DNA of 47,693 nucleotides from Acidobacteriota bacterium (lineage in GTDB: Bacteria; Acidobacteriota; Holophagae; Thermotomaculales; Thermotomaculaceae), in assembly GCA_013152385.1 (NCBI GenBank), contig JAADGL010000016.1, forward strand, positions 1 to 47,693. The letters run 5' to 3'. Below are positions 8,696 through 17,592 of the stretch, piece by piece (the first letter of the stretch is position 1; the number at the start of each line of letters is the position of its first letter). The notes under the pieces were generated by a model that had not been told where the DNA came from, did no database searches, and saw only the letters and a program-made list of their open reading frames with translations. Made by a program: the position numbers and the translations under genes.

Positions 8696-10369
8696 ATGAG
8701 AAGATTAATTGAAATTCACTGCGAAAACACAGGAGAAAAGAAACAGTGGGAGCTGGGGACTTCGCTTACCGAAATCGCGGAGAAGTTGAACATTCAAACC
8801 CGATTCCCCATTGTCGGGGCAATGGTCAACAATGAACTGAAAGAACTGGATTACAATATTGTTAAACCCAAACGGGTGAGATTTATTGACATTACCCATC
8901 CGGACGGGATGCGGATGGTGGTCCGGTCCCTGTGTTTTGTTCTTCATAAGGCGGTGAGAGATTTATTTCCCAATGCGTTTCTGACCATTGAACATTCGGT
9001 GTCAAAGGGATTTTACTGTGAAATTGAAGGGATGTCGGGAAAGCCGGATCGGGACACGGTTTCCCGTCTCCGGGAACGGATGAGAACCCTTGTTCAAAAC
9101 AATATGCCTTTCCGCCGGGTGGAAATGGAAACGGAAAAAGCGGTGGAGCTGTTTCACATGGCGGGTATGGAGGAAAAGGCGCAGCTGTTCAAAGACCGGG
9201 TGGAGCTTTACACCTCCGTATATTATTTGGATGACACTATCGGTTATTTTTACGGTTATCTGGTTCCTGCCACCGGGATGTTGAAGGTTTTTGATCTGGT
9301 TCCGTACTATGAAGGGATGCTTCTCCGGTTTCCCCGCCCGTCTGATCCTGAAAAATTGGAGGATGTGGTTCCCCAGGAAAAAATGTTTGAGATTTTTCAG
9401 GAACACAAACAGTGGGCGGAAATTCTGAATCTCGGTTATGTCTGCAATCTCAATGCGGAGATGAAAAAAGCGGATCACGGGCAGGAAATTATCCGCATTG
9501 CCGAAGCGCTTCAGGAAAAAAAGGTTGCTCAGATTGCGGACCGAATCAGCCGGGAGCGGGACAGAATCCGTATCGTACTGATTTCCGGCCCCTCGTCTTC
9601 CGGAAAAACTACCTTTTCAAAACGCCTGAGAGTGCAGTTGAAAGTAGCAGAGATGAAACCGGTTGCCATTTCTCTGGATAATTATTTTGTGGATCGGGAG
9701 AAGACGCCGAAAGATGAAAACGGTGATTACGACTTTGAGGCGCTGGAAGCGCTTGATATCAAACTTTTTAACCGGAATCTCAATGATTTGCTGGCAGGGA
9801 AGGAAGTTCAGCTTCCCCGCTATGATTTTCAGCAGGGGAAATCCATACCGGATGGCAGGACTCTCCGCCTTTCCGACGGCCATGTCATTATAATCGAAGG
9901 GATTCACGGTCTGAATCCCCGGTTGATTCCGGAAATTGATTCCAACTTGACCTACAAAGTGTATGTGTCGGCATTGACGCAGATTTCAGTGGACGGCCAG
10001 AACCGGATTCCCACCACGGATAACCGTCTGATCCGGCGGATTGTCCGGGATTACAAATACAGAGGGTACAGCGCGTTGAAAACCCTTCGCCGCTGGCCGT
10101 CGGTGCGCCGGGGAGAGGAAAAGAATATTTTCCCCTACCAGGAGAATGCGGATATTATGTTCAATTCGGCACTTCTCTATGAACTGGCAGTGTTAAAGGA
10201 ACATGCCGAACCGCTGTTGAAAGCGGTATTTCAGAATCAGCCGGAGTTCGCGGAAGTGAAACGGCTGCTGAAATTCCTTTCTTATTTTAAACCGCTTTCT
10301 TCCCGTTTTATTCCGCCGACATCCATACTCCGGGAATTTCTCGGGGGGTCCAGTTTTCATTATGATTGA
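8696..10369 (+). CDS. Nucleoside (uridine-type) kinase with TGS and tRNA-SAD domains
   Basis: 557 aa in three parts. Residues 1-65 form a TGS-like ubiquitin fold; about 75-240 resemble the threonyl-tRNA synthetase second additional domain; about 290-500 form a P-loop kinase of the phosphoribulokinase/uridine kinase family, with Walker A GPSSSGKTTFSKR and SLDNYFVDREKTPKDENG. This architecture is known in several anaerobic and Bacteroidota-type lineages, where it is annotated as nucleoside or uridine kinase; the role of the synthetase-like half is not established. GGGGAGGAGG precedes the ATG. It is followed after 57 bp by the beta-CASP gene, possibly co-transcribed. Confidence 0.88.
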   Translation: MRRLIEIHCENTGEKKQWELGTSLTEIAEKLNIQTRFPIVGAMVNNELKELDYNIVKPKRVRFIDITHPDGMRMVVRSLCFVLHKAVRDLFPNAFLTIEHSVSKGFYCEIEGMSGKPDRDTVSRLRERMRTLVQNNMPFRRVEMETEKAVELFHMAGMEEKAQLFKDRVELYTSVYYLDDTIGYFYGYLVPATGMLKVFDLVPYYEGMLLRFPRPSDPEKLEDVVPQEKMFEIFQEHKQWAEILNLGYVCNLNAEMKKADHGQEIIRIAEALQEKKVAQIADRISRERDRIRIVLISGPSSSGKTTFSKRLRVQLKVAEMKPVAISLDNYFVDREKTPKDENGDYDFEALEALDIKLFNRNLNDLLAGKEVQLPRYDFQQGKSIPDGRTLRLSDGHVIIIEGIHGLNPRLIPEIDSNLTYKVYVSALTQISVDGQNRIPTTDNRLIRRIVRDYKYRGYSALKTLRRWPSVRRGEEKNIFPYQENADIMFNSALLYELAVLKEHAEPLLKAVFQNQPEFAEVKRLLKFLSYFKPLSSRFIPPTSILREFLGGSSFHYD

Positions 10370-10426
10370 GGGAAACGGGATTTTTTATAACCAACACCGG
10401 CAATCAAAGCCGAAAAAGGGGGCAAA

Positions 10427-11821
10427 ATGACTGCCATTACATTTTATGGTGCAACAGGAACAGTGACCGGATCCCGGCATCTGCTGGACATTGGCGGCAA
10501 ACAGATTCTCATTGACTGCGGACTTTTTCAGGGGCCAAAGGAAAACCGGCTGAAAAACTGGGAAAAGTTTCCGGTTCCGGCGGGGATGATTGACAGTGTT
10601 TTTCTGACCCATGCCCATCTGGATCACTCCGGTTATCTGCCCAAGCTGCAGCGGGAGGGGTTCAAGGGAAAAATCTATGCCACCCATGCCACCGGAGAGC
10701 TCTGCGAAATTCTGCTGAAAGACAGTGCCCATATTCAGGAAGAAGATGCAAAATGGGCCAATAAAAAGAAATTTACCCGTCATTCTCCGGCACTGCCCCT
10801 CTATACCACTGCGGATGCAGAAGGGGCACTTTCCCGATTCCATACGGTTCACTATGGGGATGAAATCCGGCTGGATGACATTACCCGGGTCAAATTCCGG
10901 GATGCCGGGCATATTCTCGGTTCTTCTTTTGTGGATATCAAACGGGGCCACAACGATGAGGCCAGGAAAATTCTGTTTTCCGGTGACCTGGGCCGTCCCG
11001 ACCGGCCGGTACTTCGGGACCCCACCCAGATTTATAACGTGGATTATCTGATTCTGGAATCTACCTACGGAGACCGCCGCCACGGGCCCAATCCTTCAGA
11101 TGATGATTTGGTCCGGGTGGTGACGGAAAGTATTGACCGGGGCGGAATACTGGTGGTTCCGGCTTTCGCCGTGGGCCGGACCCAGACTTTTCTCTACACC
11201 CTTCGGAGGCTGGAAGAAGAAGGGCGGATACCGGTTCTTCCGGTGTATGTTGATTCTCCCATGGGAATTGCGACAACCGAGGTGTTCGGCCAGCACATTC
11301 CGGATCTGAACCTGAAAAACCGGCGCCTGGCACTGGAACACAAAGAACTGTTTCAACCCAAAAATCTCCGGGTCTGCCGTACCCGTGAAGAGTCCAAATC
11401 CATTAACAATGAAAAAGGGCCGGGGATTATCGTGTCTTCCAGCGGCATGGCCACCGGCGGCCGGATTCTTCATCATCTGGAACACCGGCTTCCGAACAGC
11501 CGGAACACTGTGTTGTTTATCGGGTATCAGGCCAGGGGTACCCGTGGCCGGACCATCCTTGAAGGCAAGCCTACAGTAAAAATTCATGGCCGCCAGGTAC
11601 CGGTTCAGGCCGCTATCGAAACCATTACCGGCTATTCCGGCCACGCCGATTACGAAGAGATTCTGGCCTGGCTCATGGGGTTTAACCGGCCGCCGGAGCG
11701 TGTCTTCATTGTGCACGGCGAACCGGAAGCCTCCCGGTCGCTGGCGGAAAAAATCCGGAAGCAGTTTCACTGGAAAGTGACAATTCCCGAATTCGGCCAG
11801 CGGTTCGATTTGAATTTCTGA
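10427..11821 (+). CDS. Metallo-beta-lactamase/beta-CASP RNase-type protein
   Basis: 464 aa. The metal-binding motif THAHLDHSG is at residues 61-69, followed by the FRDAGHILGSS and FSGDLGRPDRP motifs. A beta-CASP insert spans about 240-370, including SSSGMATGGRILHHL. The last zinc-ligand motif is in TGYSGHADYEE, and IVHGEPEAS follows. This is the CPSF73-like single-domain group without KH domains, likely a cytoplasmic RNA endo/exonuclease; the exact RNA target is not shown by sequence. GGGGGCAAA precedes the ATG. It ends 30 bp from the convergent SDR gene. Confidence 0.9.
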   Translation: MTAITFYGATGTVTGSRHLLDIGGKQILIDCGLFQGPKENRLKNWEKFPVPAGMIDSVFLTHAHLDHSGYLPKLQREGFKGKIYATHATGELCEILLKDSAHIQEEDAKWANKKKFTRHSPALPLYTTADAEGALSRFHTVHYGDEIRLDDITRVKFRDAGHILGSSFVDIKRGHNDEARKILFSGDLGRPDRPVLRDPTQIYNVDYLILESTYGDRRHGPNPSDDDLVRVVTESIDRGGILVVPAFAVGRTQTFLYTLRRLEEEGRIPVLPVYVDSPMGIATTEVFGQHIPDLNLKNRRLALEHKELFQPKNLRVCRTREESKSINNEKGPGIIVSSSGMATGGRILHHLEHRLPNSRNTVLFIGYQARGTRGRTILEGKPTVKIHGRQVPVQAAIETITGYSGHADYEEILAWLMGFNRPPERVFIVHGEPEASRSLAEKIRKQFHWKVTIPEFGQRFDLNF

Positions 11822-11851
11822 GCTTTGATTCCGGAGTCCGAGTTTTGTTGT

Positions 11852-12589
11852 TTACAGTGAGGTGATGGTTTCAAATGTCTGCGGGTGTTTGATTATTTCC
11901 ATGATTTCTGCGGCGGCCTGCCGGGGGGATTTCAGTGTGCCTGAATTATGGTAGGCGGTAAAATCCGCCACAAGGGGAAATTGAGTGGAAGAAAATCCCC
12001 GGATTTTCTTTTGCATATCGGTTTCGACAATACCGGGTGCCACTGATATTACTTGAAGGCCGGGATGCTCTTCTTTTGCCATTACCCTTGAAAACATATC
12101 CAGCCCCGCTTTTGAGGCACAGTAGGCACCCCAGGATACAATGGGAAACCTTCCGGCTCCGGAAGAAATATTGATAATTAATTTCTGCCGGGGAGCAGTG
12201 CCGGCCCAGTGAAGAAAAACATCGGAGAGAATCAGCGGGGCGGTCAGGTTTATCCGGATATTCTCTTCCAGTTCTTCCATATTCAGTGTACCGGTTTCCC
12301 CCACCGGCGGCAGTACCCCGGCATTGTTGATCAAAATCAGCTGTTCGAAATCTGCCGGATTCAAATCCGAAAGCAATGAAGCTGTTTTCCTGCCTGCCGG
12401 GCCGGGCATGGAAAGGTCTGCGGCCAGTAAGCGGACATCTCCGCTGAGCCGGTTCCCCACAAACTGCAGCTTTTCAGCATTCCGGGAAATGAGAAGGGCG
12501 CATAGATTTTTTCCGAAACAATTTTCCAGTTCCAGGGCAATTGCCCGGCCGATTCCCCTCGTCGCCCCGGTGAGCAGACAAAAAATCAT
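11852..12589 (-). CDS. Short-chain dehydrogenase/reductase
   Basis: 245 aa classical SDR. The nucleotide-binding motif TGATRGIG is at the very N terminus, NNAG lies in the middle, Ser is in the INISSGAG strand and the catalytic pair sits in GAYCASKAGL (Tyr-x3-Lys). The PGIVETDMQ segment is typical of the sepiapterin-reductase/benzil-reductase-like group, but the substrate cannot be read from sequence. The start at 12589 has GGAGGGGGATT upstream and begins right before the Rossmann strand; a longer reading from 12640 has no support. Its promoter region is shared divergently with hsp20. Confidence 0.88.
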   Translation of the reverse strand: MIFCLLTGATRGIGRAIALELENCFGKNLCALLISRNAEKLQFVGNRLSGDVRLLAADLSMPGPAGRKTASLLSDLNPADFEQLILINNAGVLPPVGETGTLNMEELEENIRINLTAPLILSDVFLHWAGTAPRQKLIINISSGAGRFPIVSWGAYCASKAGLDMFSRVMAKEEHPGLQVISVAPGIVETDMQKKIRGFSSTQFPLVADFTAYHNSGTLKSPRQAAAEIMEIIKHPQTFETITSL

Positions 12590-12720
12590 AATCCCCCTCC
12601 GGTACTTTTCATTATTATACCGGGTAAACATGGTATCCACCTGTTTTTTTCTTTGAAATCCGCATATTTTTCAAGATATTACGAGTTTATATAAAAAAAT
12701 CTAAAAAAAATTTTGCAGAT

Positions 12721-12751
12721 TTCTTGACAAGAATAGATTTCGGACTATATT
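12721..12751 (+). promoter_or_regulatory. hsp20 promoter with inverted repeat over the -35 box
   Basis: TTGACA (12724-12729) and TATATT (12746-12751) are spaced by 16 bp, a near-consensus sigma-70 promoter 35 bp before the hsp20 start. The -35 box lies inside a perfect inverted repeat, TTCTTG-A-CAAGAA (12721-12733), which could be an operator. It is neither the CIRCE nor the HspR consensus. Confidence 0.7.
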
Positions 12752-12785
12752 GTCAGTGTAAAAAAAGAGGAAGGAGGACGAAGAC

Positions 12786-13232
12786 ATGGCAATTACCAAG
12801 TACAATCCAATTCGTGAAATGATGACTCTTTCTGACAGGCTGAATAAGATGTTTGAAGAGATGACCGGTTTCAACGCGGACAATGAAATTACCGGCTCCT
12901 GGGCTCCGGCGGTTGACGTTTACGAGTCCGAGAACGCCATTGAGATTAAGGCGGATCTGCCGGGTATGACGGAGAAGGACATTGATGTCAGCGTTGAAAA
13001 CAACACCCTGACCATCCGGGGCGAAAGAAAGTTTGAGAATGAGGAAAAGCGGGAGAATTACCATCGGATTGAACGGCAGTACGGCTCGTTCTATCGCTCG
13101 TTCCAGTTGCCGAATACTGTGGAAGTAGCTAAAATCAATGCGAATTTCAAAAATGGTATTCTTGAACTGACACTGCCCAAACGGGAAGAAACCAAGCCTA
13201 AAAAAATCGCCATTAACGTCAAGTCGAAGTAA
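12786..13232 (+). CDS. Small heat-shock protein Hsp20
   Basis: 148 aa alpha-crystallin-type holdase that binds unfolding proteins in the cytoplasm. The N-terminal region IREMMTLSDRLNKMFEEM is typical, the alpha-crystallin domain runs from about residue 38 (PAVDVYESENAIEIKADLPG) to the IxI-type tail region, and the signature GILELTLPK is present. GGAAGGAGG lies upstream of the ATG. It is a single gene with its own promoter and terminator. Confidence 0.95.
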   Translation: MAITKYNPIREMMTLSDRLNKMFEEMTGFNADNEITGSWAPAVDVYESENAIEIKADLPGMTEKDIDVSVENNTLTIRGERKFENEEKRENYHRIERQYGSFYRSFQLPNTVEVAKINANFKNGILELTLPKREETKPKKIAINVKSK

Positions 13233-13257
13233 ATTCCACAATTCGATGATTCGTTGG

Positions 13258-13294
13258 AAAAGGCCTGCCGCCATCGGCAGGCCTTTTGTTTTTT
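13258..13294 (+). terminator. Rho-independent terminator of hsp20
   Basis: AAAAGGCCTGCCG pairs perfectly with CGGCAGGCCTTTT across a CCAT loop and is followed by GTTTTTT. It is the textbook form, 25 bp after the hsp20 stop. Confidence 0.95.
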
Positions 13295-13455
13295 GAAGCG
13301 TCTGCGGATGAGAATGTATACGTTGTTTGTGATGCGGTTGTTAGCTTGTTCTTTTCGGAACCCGTATCAAAACGGGAGATACCCATATCTTTCTGGACTG
13401 CACCGGCCCGGGGGAGTAGAATCAACTGGAAACACCGGAGGGAGGAAGGTTTCCA

Positions 13456-15024
13456 ATGGATTCTGATGTGCTGATAATCGGTTCCGGAATTGCGGGGTGC
13501 AGCGCGGCACTGCATCTGGCGGATGCCGGCCTCCGTGTGCTGATGATAACGAAAACTTCCGAACCTCATATTTCCAATACCTACTTTGCTCAGGGAGGGA
13601 TTATCGGCCAGTGTGAAGGGGATACGCCCGGGGGCCTTGAAGCGGATATCCTCGCGGCCGGTGCCGGGCTCTGCAATCCGAAGGCTGTCCGGCAGCTTGC
13701 CGAAAAAGGCCCCCGCATGACCCGGGAGTATCTGTTGGAAAAAATGGGGGTGCCGTTCAGTTTGAAGGGGGGAGAGCCGGATTGTACAGCCGAGGCGGCC
13801 CACAGTTTGAGGCGAATTTACCACGCGGATGATATTACCGGCCGGAAAATTGAACTTTCACTGTTACGGGCTGCAGCTGCTCATTCCGGAATTGAGCTTC
13901 GGACAAATGCCATGGCTGTGGATTTGATTACCAATACCCATCATTCCCTTGACCCGCTGGAGCGTTACCGGAATCCCCGGTGTTTCGGGGCGTATGTACT
14001 GGATATGAAAACCGGGAAAGTGGAACGGATGCCGGCGGGTGCCACCGTCCTTGCCACCGGCGGGGCCGGTGCCGTTTACCTTCATTCCACCAATCCGGAC
14101 GGTGCCACCGGAGATGGAATTGCTATGGCGTACCGGGCGGGAGTTCCGGTAATCAACGGCGAGTTTGTTCAGTTTCATCCCACGACCCTTTATCTGCCGG
14201 ACAGCAACGAACGTTTTTTGATTTCCGAATCTGTCCGGGGCGAAGGCGCGGTGCTGGTGGACCGGAAGGGGCAGCCTTTTATGGGGGCATTTCATCCCGA
14301 TGGTGATCTTGCGCCGAGGGATGTGGTGGCCCGGGCGATTTTTACAAAAATGCTGGAAGAAAATGTCCCCAGCATGTATCTTGACCTGTCCGGTATTCAA
14401 AAGAAGATGGATTTTGCCGCACGTTTTCCCAATATTACCGAAACCTGTCGGCAGCGGGGAATTCAAGTTCCATCGGATCCGGTTCCGGTAGTGCCCGCTG
14501 CCCATTACTTTTGCGGAGGAATCAAAACCGATATGGCCGGGGCTACTGCTGTTCCCGGGCTTTACGCAATCGGAGAGTGTGCCTGTACCGGCCTCCATGG
14601 GGCCAACCGCCTTGCATCCACATCTCTCCTTGAAGGCCTGGTCTGGGGACGGGAGGCTGCCCGGAAGATTGTTGTACTTTCTGAAAAAATTCAGGAGGAG
14701 CGGGTGCGCTTCATTCCCCGGTGGGAAATGCCTTCGGGGGAGAGTGCCGATCCGGTTCTGATCCGGAACGATGTCCGTCAATTGAAAACCACCATGTGGA
14801 ATTATGTGGGCATTATCCGAAACCGGTCCAGACTGGATCGGGCAAAACAGGATTTATCCCAGCTTTCTGCTTCGATTGACAGCTTTTACCGTCTGAACCG
14901 CCTTTCCGCCCCGCTTCTGGAGCTTCGAAATATGGTTACCGTTGCCCGGATTATTGCCTTTGCCGCCGGCCGTAATTCCCGCAGCATCGGCTGCCACTAT
15001 CTTGAATCCGACTCAAGAAAATGA
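13456..15024 (+). CDS. nadB: L-aspartate oxidase
   Basis: FAD enzyme that oxidises L-aspartate to iminoaspartate, the first step of de novo NAD synthesis. The FAD-binding motif GSGIAGCSAALHLADAG starts at residue 9; SNTYFAQGGI and the RIYHADDITGR segment are family-specific; FVQFHPTTLY, the SVRGEGAVLVD active-site stretch and GLYAIGECACTGLHGANRLASTS follow. The length (522 aa) is usual, and GGAGGGAGGAAGG precedes the ATG. The quinolinate synthase genes nadA/nadC are not in the window. It is followed by the heptamer-repeat element. Confidence 0.94.
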   Translation: MDSDVLIIGSGIAGCSAALHLADAGLRVLMITKTSEPHISNTYFAQGGIIGQCEGDTPGGLEADILAAGAGLCNPKAVRQLAEKGPRMTREYLLEKMGVPFSLKGGEPDCTAEAAHSLRRIYHADDITGRKIELSLLRAAAAHSGIELRTNAMAVDLITNTHHSLDPLERYRNPRCFGAYVLDMKTGKVERMPAGATVLATGGAGAVYLHSTNPDGATGDGIAMAYRAGVPVINGEFVQFHPTTLYLPDSNERFLISESVRGEGAVLVDRKGQPFMGAFHPDGDLAPRDVVARAIFTKMLEENVPSMYLDLSGIQKKMDFAARFPNITETCRQRGIQVPSDPVPVVPAAHYFCGGIKTDMAGATAVPGLYAIGECACTGLHGANRLASTSLLEGLVWGREAARKIVVLSEKIQEERVRFIPRWEMPSGESADPVLIRNDVRQLKTTMWNYVGIIRNRSRLDRAKQDLSQLSASIDSFYRLNRLSAPLLELRNMVTVARIIAFAAGRNSRSIGCHYLESDSRK

Positions 15025-15142
15025 ATAGTGCATGGTGAATAGTGGATAGTGGATAGTGGATAGTGAATGGTGGACAGTTAACAAATGGAGAAAAATTTTC
15101 CACTCTCTTTCCGCTATTCACCATTCTCGATTCACTATCCAC
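15021..15142. repeat. Inverted array of degenerate 7-bp repeats
   Basis: The left arm (15028-15076) is a run of seven heptamers: GTGCATG, GTGAATA, three exact GTGGATA copies (15042-15062), GTGAATG and GTGGACA. The right arm (15115-15142) carries four heptamers of the same family in reverse orientation (TATTCAC, CATTCTC, GATTCAC, TATCCAC). The arms flank about 38 bp and can pair into a long imperfect hairpin. It lies directly after the nadB stop. Such GTGGATA-type arrays resemble short interspersed repeats seen between genes in some bacteria, but no family name is claimed. Confidence 0.8.
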
Positions 15143-15224
15143 GAAGGCTTTGCTTTTCTGTCAAAAAACAGTGAAACTATGGGTAAAACTTACCTAAATG
15201 CTTTGAAAATTCCCCGAAAAAACC

Positions 15225-15238
15225 GGTATGTTTTTTGC
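15225..15238 (+). promoter_or_regulatory. Candidate sigma-54 (-24/-12) promoter of the pilin operon
   Basis: GGTATGTTTTTTGC has the invariant GG and GC separated by exactly 10 bases, and TTTTTTGCA matches the -12 side well. The expected start of transcription is near 15250, 28 bp before the first pilin gene. Sigma-54 control of pilin genes is established in other bacteria; here it is inferred. Confidence 0.55.
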
Positions 15239-15277
15239 ATAAATAATTAAGTGAACAAAAAATTCGAAGGAGGGGAT

Positions 15278-15694
15278 ATGGAAAAGGAAAATGGGTTTTC
15301 ACTGATTGAAGTTCTGATTGCGGCCACGATTTTTTCCATCGGCCTGATTGCACTGGCAGGGGCGCAGCTGGTTTCAATCCGATCCACCCAGAGTAACTAC
15401 AATTTTACCGCCGCCACTTCACTGGTGGAGCAGAAACTGGAAGATCTCCATGCCGTGGGATCTGCGGGGTTGGTGAACGGCAATGACGGGCCGCTGGATA
15501 TGTTGGGACGGACTTCAGGTGATTACCAGAATCCGCCGGATGCGGCAAATTTCATTTTCAATCGGACCTGGACATGTACACCGGCAAATCCGGGAACCGG
15601 GAACCCCAGTGTGGTTCATGTGGAAGTGAGGTGGACCGAGGCAAGAACCGGGGCAAACCGAATGGTATCGTCCGATGCGATTATCACACCGTGA
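15278..15694 (+). CDS. Type IV pilus minor pilin, PilV-like
   Basis: 138 aa. It has a type III (prepilin) signal, EKENG|FSLIEVLIAATIF, with Gly at -1, Phe at +1 and Glu at +5, followed by the hydrophobic N-terminal helix; cleavage and N-methylation by PilD-type peptidase are expected. The C-terminal part is a short beta-rich pilin head. The ATG at 15278 has GAAGGAGGGG upstream; the GTG at 15251 would precede the ribosome binding site and was rejected. It is first in the operon pilV-, pilW-, pilX-like, pilY1, gspH-like. PilV/PilW/PilX-type minor pilins prime pilus assembly together with PilY1. Confidence 0.88.
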   Translation: MEKENGFSLIEVLIAATIFSIGLIALAGAQLVSIRSTQSNYNFTAATSLVEQKLEDLHAVGSAGLVNGNDGPLDMLGRTSGDYQNPPDAANFIFNRTWTCTPANPGTGNPSVVHVEVRWTEARTGANRMVSSDAIITP

Positions 15695-15704
15695 GGAGGC
15701 GTAC

Positions 15705-16736
15705 ATGAACAGACAGAGAACAAAAGGCTTCAGCCTGGTGGAACTCCTCATCGCAGTGGTGGTGGGCGGCCTGATTATGGCAGGGATTTACTCTGCCTTT
15801 ATGAGTTCCATCAATGTATTTTCCTCCCAGCAGCAAATCAGTGAAATGCAGTTCAATGCCAAGGCGGTGGTCAGTTTTATGACAGAAAAACTTGCCAACG
15901 CCGGAAGCGGGGTGTCAAAAGATGTTCCCATTCCGCCCATTGCGTTTTTAGACAATGCGGCCACCATCAGTTCCACAAGCTATCTGAACGGAACGGATGC
16001 TCTGCAGGTGCGGATGTACGGAAATATCGGGGATGTGATGATTATCAACAGTTATAATGGCTCCGCAGCAAATCTCAGGCTGGAGAGGCCGAATCCGGTG
16101 GATACAAACCCGAATTCAAATCAGAATACTTCTGTTGGGAATCTGCTTCTTGTCTGGAATCCGGGGACAACACAGTATAGATTAGTAGAAATTACACAGG
16201 CAACGGATGTAGCGGCAGGGGGCGGAACAACAAAAGTGAATTTTTCACCGGGGCTTTCTATCTATAACGATTCCGGAGGCCTGGGCGCCAATTATACGGG
16301 CGGCCGGGCGATCATGATTGACCAGAGCGCCATGAGCACTTTTACTTTTTTTGTGGATACCAACGGAGTGCTTCGGATGGCGGACGGGGCATTTGATTTA
16401 CTAAATCCGGGGGCTTCCGGCAATCCGCCAGCATTGCCGCTTCTGGATAACGTGGAAGATTTTCAGGTTCAGATTGGCTACGACACTAACGGAGACAATA
16501 TTGTGGATACCTGGAGCTGGAATTACAATGCCACAAGTAATACACCGGATATTAAGCAGGCACTGGTACTGCGCTGTTATCTTCTGGTCCGCTCACCTAA
16601 AGCGGAGCGGTTTGTCAGCAATGTTTCCCGGCCGGATATTGATCCGAATGACGGGGTAACGTACGCCGGGGCGCCGACAAACGTAAGACGCCGAATCTAT
16701 TCATTTACGGTTCAACTTCGCAACCGGTTGAATTGA
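15705..16736 (+). CDS. Type IV pilus assembly protein, PilW-like
   Basis: 343 aa. The prepilin signal RTKG|FSLVELLIAVVVGGLIMAG is clear (residues about 7-25), followed by a large head domain of about 300 residues rich in Asn, Gly and Thr, and a DTNGDNIVD loop (about residues 260) that could bind calcium. The length fits PilW. The start at 15705 is 10 bp after the upstream stop with GAGGAGG before it; the longer reading from 15675 overlaps the previous gene and disrupts the signal peptide. It is the second gene of the minor-pilin operon. Confidence 0.87.
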   Translation: MNRQRTKGFSLVELLIAVVVGGLIMAGIYSAFMSSINVFSSQQQISEMQFNAKAVVSFMTEKLANAGSGVSKDVPIPPIAFLDNAATISSTSYLNGTDALQVRMYGNIGDVMIINSYNGSAANLRLERPNPVDTNPNSNQNTSVGNLLLVWNPGTTQYRLVEITQATDVAAGGGTTKVNFSPGLSIYNDSGGLGANYTGGRAIMIDQSAMSTFTFFVDTNGVLRMADGAFDLLNPGASGNPPALPLLDNVEDFQVQIGYDTNGDNIVDTWSWNYNATSNTPDIKQALVLRCYLLVRSPKAERFVSNVSRPDIDPNDGVTYAGAPTNVRRRIYSFTVQLRNRLN

Positions 16737-16755
16737 TAGGGGAAAGAGGTGAAAA

Positions 16756-17577
16756 ATGAAAATAAACAGTGAAAAAGGCGGCGCGGTATTGATTACAACG
16801 ATTCTGATTTTGTTAATCAGTGCGGTGATTGCCATGTCGCTTCTGAATTCTTCCCGTGTGGGGTCCAGGGTGAGCTCCAACTACAAACTCCAGCAAAATG
16901 CCTTCAATGTGGCGGAAGCGGGGTTTGAAAAAGTGAGAAGCCAGATTTTGAGTTTCGGGACAGTGACTGCGCAGCTTTTCTGTGATCCGTCGAACAAAAC
17001 CACGCTGTATGATCCGAACTTTAACCTGTACAGTCAGATTACGTCCAACAGCGGGCTTTATGGGGCGTATTATGCCAATTATCCTCAGTATAAAGGGACA
17101 ATGGCCATTACCCTTCCGGGTGGGCAGTCTCTGACCGGAGAATGGTATGTACGCATTATTGATAATGATCTGGTTTGCAATAAACCCTTGTCGGGAGATT
17201 ATCTCCAGAATGGCTACTTGAATGTTCAGAAGATAAAAAATATTCTGGCAAATACTACGGCGGGAAGCGACGCCCGGATTCAGCAGATGAACGGAATTAT
17301 GCTCAATTGCCGCGAATTGAATAACGGAGGCGCCGGGACCTGCGATTCAATGCCTACCATTGATTTTTCGCAGAATCAAGACAATGCCGTTTTTGTGGAA
17401 TCCAGAGGCATTATCCGCCAGGGGACACAGATTGTGGCATCCCGGCTGGTTCGGGTATTGATCCGGGTCGGACAGACCAGTGGTGGCGGCCGGAACCCGT
17501 CCCAGAAGGGCGGTGCCGCAGGTGGCACACGCTCCAACATATCCGGGGGAACTGCTCCCATCGGATATGGGAACTGA
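16756..17577 (+). CDS. Pilus assembly protein, PilX-like
   Basis: 273 aa. The N terminus EKGGAVLITTILILLISAVIAMSLLNSS has the prepilin-like Gly and hydrophobic helix but with the atypical order seen in PilX (the family has G-x-x-L/V rather than GFTLIE). It is followed by the NVAEAGFEKVR motif (AEAG), which is diagnostic of the PilX N-terminal family. The C terminus is low-complexity and Gly-rich (GGGRNPSQKGGAAGG). GGGGAAAGAGG precedes the ATG. It sits between the PilW-like gene and pilY1, the usual place for pilX. Confidence 0.85.
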   Translation: MKINSEKGGAVLITTILILLISAVIAMSLLNSSRVGSRVSSNYKLQQNAFNVAEAGFEKVRSQILSFGTVTAQLFCDPSNKTTLYDPNFNLYSQITSNSGLYGAYYANYPQYKGTMAITLPGGQSLTGEWYVRIIDNDLVCNKPLSGDYLQNGYLNVQKIKNILANTTAGSDARIQQMNGIMLNCRELNNGGAGTCDSMPTIDFSQNQDNAVFVESRGIIRQGTQIVASRLVRVLIRVGQTSGGGRNPSQKGGAAGGTRSNISGGTAPIGYGN

Positions 17578-17592
17578 GGAAAGGAGGACAGT

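Noticed and set aside
15056-15250. 64-codon frame through the heptamer repeat
   Set aside because: It consists largely of repeat-derived sequence with no ribosome site.
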